Origin: a virus
DNA length: 36,316 nt
IMG/VR virus record: IMGVR_UViG_3300025138_000133
Location: 1 to 36,316 of that record
Strand: one strand, 5' to 3'
Shown: positions 32,110 through 36,316 of the stretch, one piece after another
Layout of the letters: each line of letters opens with the position of its first letter
Numbering within the stretch: position 1 is the first letter of the stretch
Made by a program: the position numbers and the translations under genes
The notes under the pieces: model-generated
Database searches by the model: none
What the model saw: the letters and a program-made list of their open reading frames with translations, nothing else
What the model was told of the DNA's origin: nothing

Positions 32110-33708
32110 ATGGCTAAAAAAGATATAAATTTCCGTACTTACGTCAAGAGAGACTTAAACAAAACAACTGTAGATTGGGGAACTGTAGCAAATAAGCTTT
32201 CAACTGATTTATTAAGAATTAGAAAAGAAAGAGAAGAAGAAAGAGCAGAGTTAAGGGCTAGAAACGAAGACGATATACAAACCGTAAACACCCAGGAAGA
32301 TTACACTAATAGGAGTTTGCAGGATTTAGCTCTTAATATGTCAGGAGAATCAGCAAATTTTTTAAGAGTACAAAACGAATTATTTGAAAACGGTCAAATA
32401 ACTCAAACTGAGTTAGCTCAAGGCAGACAAAGGGTTTTGGGAGATTGGAAGCAATTTGGTAATGTTTCTAAAAGATGGGAAAGTGATTATGCTTCAATGA
32501 AAAAAAGAATTGATGACGGAGAGGGGTCTTCTTTTGAAGCCTGGTTTAGCAAGCAAAATGCTGCGTTTGGAAATCTGAATGATGTTCAGGGTTTTGTAAA
32601 TCCAGCAACAGGAAGGCTTTCTTTAGTTAGAAGAAATGAAGATGGTAGTTTTCCAACAGATCCATCTCAATTCGTTAGCATGAATGTTATAAATAATAGG
32701 TTTAATGCAAGAGTTGATAATGTAACTCACAACGGTAATCTTACAAAAGCCTTAAACACTAAAGTAGATTCTTTGGGAGAGTTAATTTTAACTACTATTG
32801 AGAGTAATGGAGAGGTCTTTAGCATTGAAGGCCAGCAACAAGCATTAGAAAGTGATGCTATACAAGGATTTTTAGACGAGACAGCGGCACAATATACTGT
32901 AAACGATAATACCGTATTTAGTATTTTAGGAGATATAAACGGTAAATATTCTCCTACTGATAATGCTGATGAAGCTGCTGCTGATCCCTACAAGGTTTTG
33001 GTAGAGTATGATTCTAATGGAGTGCCTGTGCCTGTTAAAGAAGGAACAAACTGGAGTGATCAAGTTGATGCTGCAAGAGAAATAATTAAAGATAAAATGA
33101 TTTTAATGCTTGATCGTAAAGAGTCAGGTAAGCCAGGGGATGTTTACACTAGGTATCAAAGAGAAAGTATCAACTTGAAAAAGAGAGAGCTTGATATGAT
33201 TGATGAAAAAAATAAAGAAAATGAAGAGGATGAACTGGAGGATTCTAAATATAGGCCTGCTAATTACTCTAATAATTCTTATGGTGTTTATGGGGGAGAA
33301 GGTAAGGATCAAGTATCTGTTTATGATTACATAGAATCGTTCTCTGATAACTTTGATTTTACTTCAGACGCTAACGTAAAAAAAGCTATTAAAAATATTA
33401 TTACAGGAACAATGGATCCTAATATATTAAATGATTTGGCAGAAGGTAAATACGGTGAGGATGAAAAGGCATTAGACTTTCAGTTTATTGATGATGGAAA
33501 AGATCATTTTGTTGTAACCTTAGGTAATAAAACTTTCCGTTACCCGCCTGAAGGATTTAGTATTAGAGATTCAGAATATGAAGATGGAGATAAAATAATT
33601 AAATTTTTACAAGACAATGTAATAAACCCTCAAACTAAAAGGTTTATAAATATGCAAAAAGAGAACAGAGCTGACACATCAACAGATCCTTTTGGTAACC
33701 CATTATAA
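32110..33708 (+). CDS. Probable internal virion protein, 532 aa
   Basis: 532-aa, charged, largely helical protein between two probable ejection proteins. It starts MAKKDINFRTYVKRDLNKTT. A Glu/Arg-rich stretch (RIRKEREEERAELRARNEDD) near residues 36-55 and a Lys/Glu-rich one (KKRELDMIDEKNKENEEDEL) near 357-376 are coiled-coil-like. The segment FEAWFSKQNAAFGNLNDVQG lies between them. No catalytic motif is recognised. By position it corresponds to the middle-size ejected proteins of podoviruses or the cargo proteins of crAss-like phages. This is inference from order only. Confidence 0.5.
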   Translation: MAKKDINFRTYVKRDLNKTTVDWGTVANKLSTDLLRIRKEREEERAELRARNEDDIQTVNTQEDYTNRSLQDLALNMSGESANFLRVQNELFENGQITQTELAQGRQRVLGDWKQFGNVSKRWESDYASMKKRIDDGEGSSFEAWFSKQNAAFGNLNDVQGFVNPATGRLSLVRRNEDGSFPTDPSQFVSMNVINNRFNARVDNVTHNGNLTKALNTKVDSLGELILTTIESNGEVFSIEGQQQALESDAIQGFLDETAAQYTVNDNTVFSILGDINGKYSPTDNADEAAADPYKVLVEYDSNGVPVPVKEGTNWSDQVDAAREIIKDKMILMLDRKESGKPGDVYTRYQRESINLKKRELDMIDEKNKENEEDELEDSKYRPANYSNNSYGVYGGEGKDQVSVYDYIESFSDNFDFTSDANVKKAIKNIITGTMDPNILNDLAEGKYGEDEKALDFQFIDDGKDHFVVTLGNKTFRYPPEGFSIRDSEYEDGDKIIKFLQDNVINPQTKRFINMQKENRADTSTDPFGNPL

Positions 33709-33714
33709 TAAAGC

Positions 33715-36316
33715 ATGGAAGAGCAATTAAAACAACTTTACGACCTATATCTTAGTAATAAATTATTAAGTGCTGAAACTTCTTTTGAACAGTTTTCTAC
33801 GGCAGACGAAAGAGTAAAGCAAGGGTTGTATGACTTAGGCATTGAAAACAAGCTTTTAAGCACTGAAACAGATTTTGAAACATTTTCTTCAGCTTGGGGG
33901 GTAAAAAAAAAAGACGATTTCAAGCCTTTTTCTCCAACGGATCCTACGGAGTCTGTTTCCGATCCAACGGATCAAAATATTTCATCGGACTTTTTAGATC
34001 AAACCGCTAACTCACAGGTAGAGCCTGTTCAGTTTAACACAAGTAGTGTAGTTCAACCTGGCGGAGCAAGTGATTCAATTTATGATACACCAGAATTTCC
34101 AGTAGAGGTAACTCCTCAAGATCAAACAAAAGATTTATACAACAAAGGTAGATTTGCAATTAGGGGGTCTCAAGAAAAAGATACCATGCTTGAAGAGTTG
34201 GTGGGTAAAAACTCAGTTACTGATTTTATTGGAGATATATATAGAGCTGGTAAGTCAGGATTTATTCAGGGTAATACCGCTGATGAAGGGCTAGAGTTGC
34301 TTTATGATGGTGCTGATGCTACATCGGAAGATATACAAGATTTCTTAGCTGCACAGGCAGCACTAAATGCTAACGGGCAGACAGATGAAATGGCTAACTT
34401 TAATAATATTTATGATAATTCTGAAAATAAAGCTATTGGTTTTTTGCAAGGTATGGCCGCTAACCCAAGTGTAATTTTTCAATTAGCAGCAGAGACTATT
34501 ACTCAAATGGTTAACCCTGCTTCATTAGGAGCTGCTGGTACGGTTATAGGTACAGCCGCAGCAGGAGGAGCAGCCGTAGGGGCTTTAGGTGGGGGTGTGG
34601 GTGCTGTCCCTGTAGCGTTAGGAGCAGCGTTTAATCCAACTACATTAAGATTAGCTTTTGGTGCAGCTGGTGGTGCGTTAGAAACAGGATTGTCGTTTGC
34701 TCAATTCTTGCAAAAAGAATTAGATGACAGAGGTTTAGAAATGAATGAGGAAAATATAGTAAAAATTTTAAATAATGAAGAAGCTTTATCAAGTATTAGA
34801 TTAAACTCATTAGGAAGAGGAGGAATAATTGGTACTATAGATGCGTTAGCGGCAGGAGCAGGAAGTACCCTAGTAAAGAGGGCTGCAAAAGCTGGAGCCT
34901 CTACTACTAGACGTAAAATTATAACAGGAGCAGCAGATGCTATAGGTGGGGGTACAGGAGAAACAGCTGCCATTTTAGCAACAGAAGGTGTAGACGCTTT
35001 AGATGTTAGAGAGATAGGTTTTGAAACTATTGGAGGTTTAGGTAAGACGCCGTTAACTTATGCAATAACTAAGTATAGGGGGAAAGTAGCTGAGTATAAA
35101 ATAAAAGGAGAAAATGTAGATTCTGGATTGATGGCAGAAGCTATTTATGATTCTAGTGATGAAGCTTTTATGGGAATGGATATAAAGATTGACAATGATC
35201 CAATTTTAAAGGAAGCGTATGATAAAAGAAAAATGCGTCTTATAGCTGGAGAAGATATTAAAGCAAAGTTAAAAGAAGCTGGGGTAGATAATCCAGCAAT
35301 TTTAGATAAGCTTGTTGATTTAGAGTTAGAGAAAAATAAATTTATAGGAAACGACACAGAGGCGGGCAAAAAAAGACTTAAAGAAATTAAAGCTGAAATA
35401 GAAGAATTGAGTGGTGTTACTACAGAAAACCTATTAACTCAGGATGAGAAAGATGCTTTAAATGACGAAATAGAAACTGATTATGAAAATGAGATAGATG
35501 CTTTAGATGATGAATACTATGAGGTGGATGAAGAAAATCAAAAACTGAAAGATGAAGGTAAGGAGTACAAGATGACGGAAAAAGAGGGTATGAATACCGA
35601 AGAAAGAGAAGCCGCATATCAAGCTGTAGAAGATAAAAGACAAGATAGATTAACCCAATTAAACGAAAAAACCGATGCCGTTCAAGAGTCAAGCACAGAG
35701 AAAGTGGATGCACCAAAACCTGCCGAAGATAGCCCAGAAATGGGAGATGGAGACGGACTCCCTACAGTCGCTCCCAATGAGAAAGGAAAGAAAAACCCCA
35801 ACAAAGACAAGTCGCCAAAGGAGGTCGTTGATGACGAGAAGAAGACGAAAATAAAAGATGCTGTTCGTAATTACACAATAGTTAAAGATGACGCTGGAGA
35901 TGTTGTTTCTATAAATGACAAAGAAGGAAAACCTCTTACAGGTAGAAAATTAGCTAAAGCTGAAAAACAAATAATTGAAGATACTAGTGTAGATGACGGT
36001 AAAAAAGTTGATGCTAATCCTAGTATGACAGAGGATAATTATAATGAAGATATAGCAGAAAATAGCGAAAATATAAGAGAGATAGCTGAAGCTATAGAGC
36101 AAGAAGAAGAAAGATCTAAAGACAAAAAGGAACAGTCACAAGAAGATCAAAAAAACGAAGACTCTAGAACTTACCGTGGTACAATTTCAGAAGCTGATTT
36201 TGCTAGGTATAATGACAAAAATAATCTTCCTAAAGATAAAAGAAGTAGAACGTGGAAATTTATTAGCAAGCCTGTTAAAGATTCGTTAGGTAGAGAAACA
36301 AATATGGGTGGAGAAG
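33715..36316 (+). CDS. Large virion/ejection protein (3' truncated at window edge)
   Basis: 867 codons visible, still open at the window end. The N-terminus has two 23-residue repeats (LYDLxxxNKLLSxETxFExFS). An acidic Pro/Ser/Thr linker follows, then a Gly/Ala hydrophobic region at about residues 268-330 (GAAGTVIGTAAAGGAAVGAL, RLAFGAAGGALETGLSFAQF) that could be membrane-active. The rest is charged and helical (KNKFIGNDTEAGKKRLKEIK). Start ATG 33715 lies 6 nt after the preceding stop. Large proteins with such repeats and a hydrophobic middle are common at the end of Bacteroidota phage structural blocks and often carry C-terminal enzyme domains, which would lie outside this window. Best guess: an ejected virion protein. 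A G+C-rich patch occurs at about 35690-35850. Confidence 0.6.
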   Translation, partial: MEEQLKQLYDLYLSNKLLSAETSFEQFSTADERVKQGLYDLGIENKLLSTETDFETFSSAWGVKKKDDFKPFSPTDPTESVSDPTDQNISSDFLDQTANSQVEPVQFNTSSVVQPGGASDSIYDTPEFPVEVTPQDQTKDLYNKGRFAIRGSQEKDTMLEELVGKNSVTDFIGDIYRAGKSGFIQGNTADEGLELLYDGADATSEDIQDFLAAQAALNANGQTDEMANFNNIYDNSENKAIGFLQGMAANPSVIFQLAAETITQMVNPASLGAAGTVIGTAAAGGAAVGALGGGVGAVPVALGAAFNPTTLRLAFGAAGGALETGLSFAQFLQKELDDRGLEMNEENIVKILNNEEALSSIRLNSLGRGGIIGTIDALAAGAGSTLVKRAAKAGASTTRRKIITGAADAIGGGTGETAAILATEGVDALDVREIGFETIGGLGKTPLTYAITKYRGKVAEYKIKGENVDSGLMAEAIYDSSDEAFMGMDIKIDNDPILKEAYDKRKMRLIAGEDIKAKLKEAGVDNPAILDKLVDLELEKNKFIGNDTEAGKKRLKEIKAEIEELSGVTTENLLTQDEKDALNDEIETDYENEIDALDDEYYEVDEENQKLKDEGKEYKMTEKEGMNTEEREAAYQAVEDKRQDRLTQLNEKTDAVQESSTEKVDAPKPAEDSPEMGDGDGLPTVAPNEKGKKNPNKDKSPKEVVDDEKKTKIKDAVRNYTIVKDDAGDVVSINDKEGKPLTGRKLAKAEKQIIEDTSVDDGKKVDANPSMTEDNYNEDIAENSENIREIAEAIEQEEERSKDKKEQSQEDQKNEDSRTYRGTISEADFARYNDKNNLPKDKRSRTWKFISKPVKDSLGRETNMGGE
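33736..33894 (+). repeat. Two 23-residue tandem N-terminal repeats
   Basis: Residues 8-30 and 38-60 of the large virion protein; 16 of 23 positions are identical (LYDLxxxNKLLSxETxFExFSxA). Codons differ at several shared residues. A short helical unit is likely, perhaps a virion-docking element. Confidence 0.8.
35690..35850 (+). other. G+C-rich patch with atypical codons inside the last gene
   Basis: Bases 35701-35850 are about 49% G+C (73 of 150, counted by hand), against about 35% in the two following 60-base rows. Codons such as GTC, CTC, CCC, AAG, GAG and GAC are frequent here and rare around it. The frame stays open, encoding a Pro/Lys/Asp linker (KGKKNPNKDKSPKEVVDDEK). Confidence 0.7.

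Noticed and set aside
35420-35716. Minus-strand ORF of 98 aa opposite the large virion protein
   Set aside because: Leu/His/Phe-rich antisense of an acidic coiled-coil region; the + frame is continuous.
1-36316. CRISPR array, integrase, transposon or insertion sequence
   Set aside because: No regularly spaced short DNA repeats, recombinase motifs or terminal inverted repeats were seen; repeats present are protein-level fibre modules.

Overview
The window is a stretch of a tailed-phage genome, probably a podovirus infecting a marine Flavobacteriia-like (Bacteroidota) host. All supported genes are on the + strand, packed with 1-nt gaps or TAATG/ATGA overlaps, and the DNA is A+T-rich. Host evidence: (i) start sites have A/T-rich leaders and no Shine-Dalgarno, as in Bacteroidota; (ii) TAnnTTTG, the Bacteroidota -7 promoter motif, occurs in six intergenic gaps; (iii) one phage gene has a Bacteroidota-style signal peptide ending ASAQ. 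The portal, major capsid and beta-propeller tail proteins look like those of crAss-like phages and their marine relatives (Cellulophaga podoviruses, uncultured marine phages). That affiliation is inference from recalled family signatures, not a search.

Layout. 1-645: lysis (C-terminal part of a T7-lysozyme-like amidase, then a holin). 645-12236: host-recognition region with four fibre-type proteins (240, 879, 831 and 1329 aa), a LamG lectin-like protein, a small signal-peptide beta-barrel-like protein and a coiled-coil protein. The fibres share attachment, shaft and tip modules. 12248-13451: four small genes before the terminase, including a protein I read as two GroES-like halves. 13429-20806: packaging and head genes (large terminase, portal, scaffold-like protein, major capsid protein), closed by a strong terminator. 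20883-22921: three small structural or unknown proteins, closed by a second strong terminator. 23010-30795: adaptor/ring proteins, a 1648-aa beta-propeller tail protein, a 55-aa protein and a 250-aa tail protein. 30816-36316: a GNAT-like protein, then three probable internal/ejection proteins, the last running off the window.

Together this is the late (virion and lysis) half of the genome. Six promoter-like motifs and two terminators suggest about six transcription units, probably read by a host-type RNA polymerase. There are no replication, integration, tRNA, CRISPR or reverse-transcriptase genes, and no gap longer than about 90 bases.

The points most worth a second look are: the large terminase has no ATG or GTG start before residue 143 and seems to start at TTG inside an overlap; the GNAT-like gene appears to be leaderless; one beta-module recurs in several structural proteins; a fibre repeat is conserved in protein while its synonymous positions have diverged widely; and a short G+C-rich patch with foreign codon use lies in the last gene.
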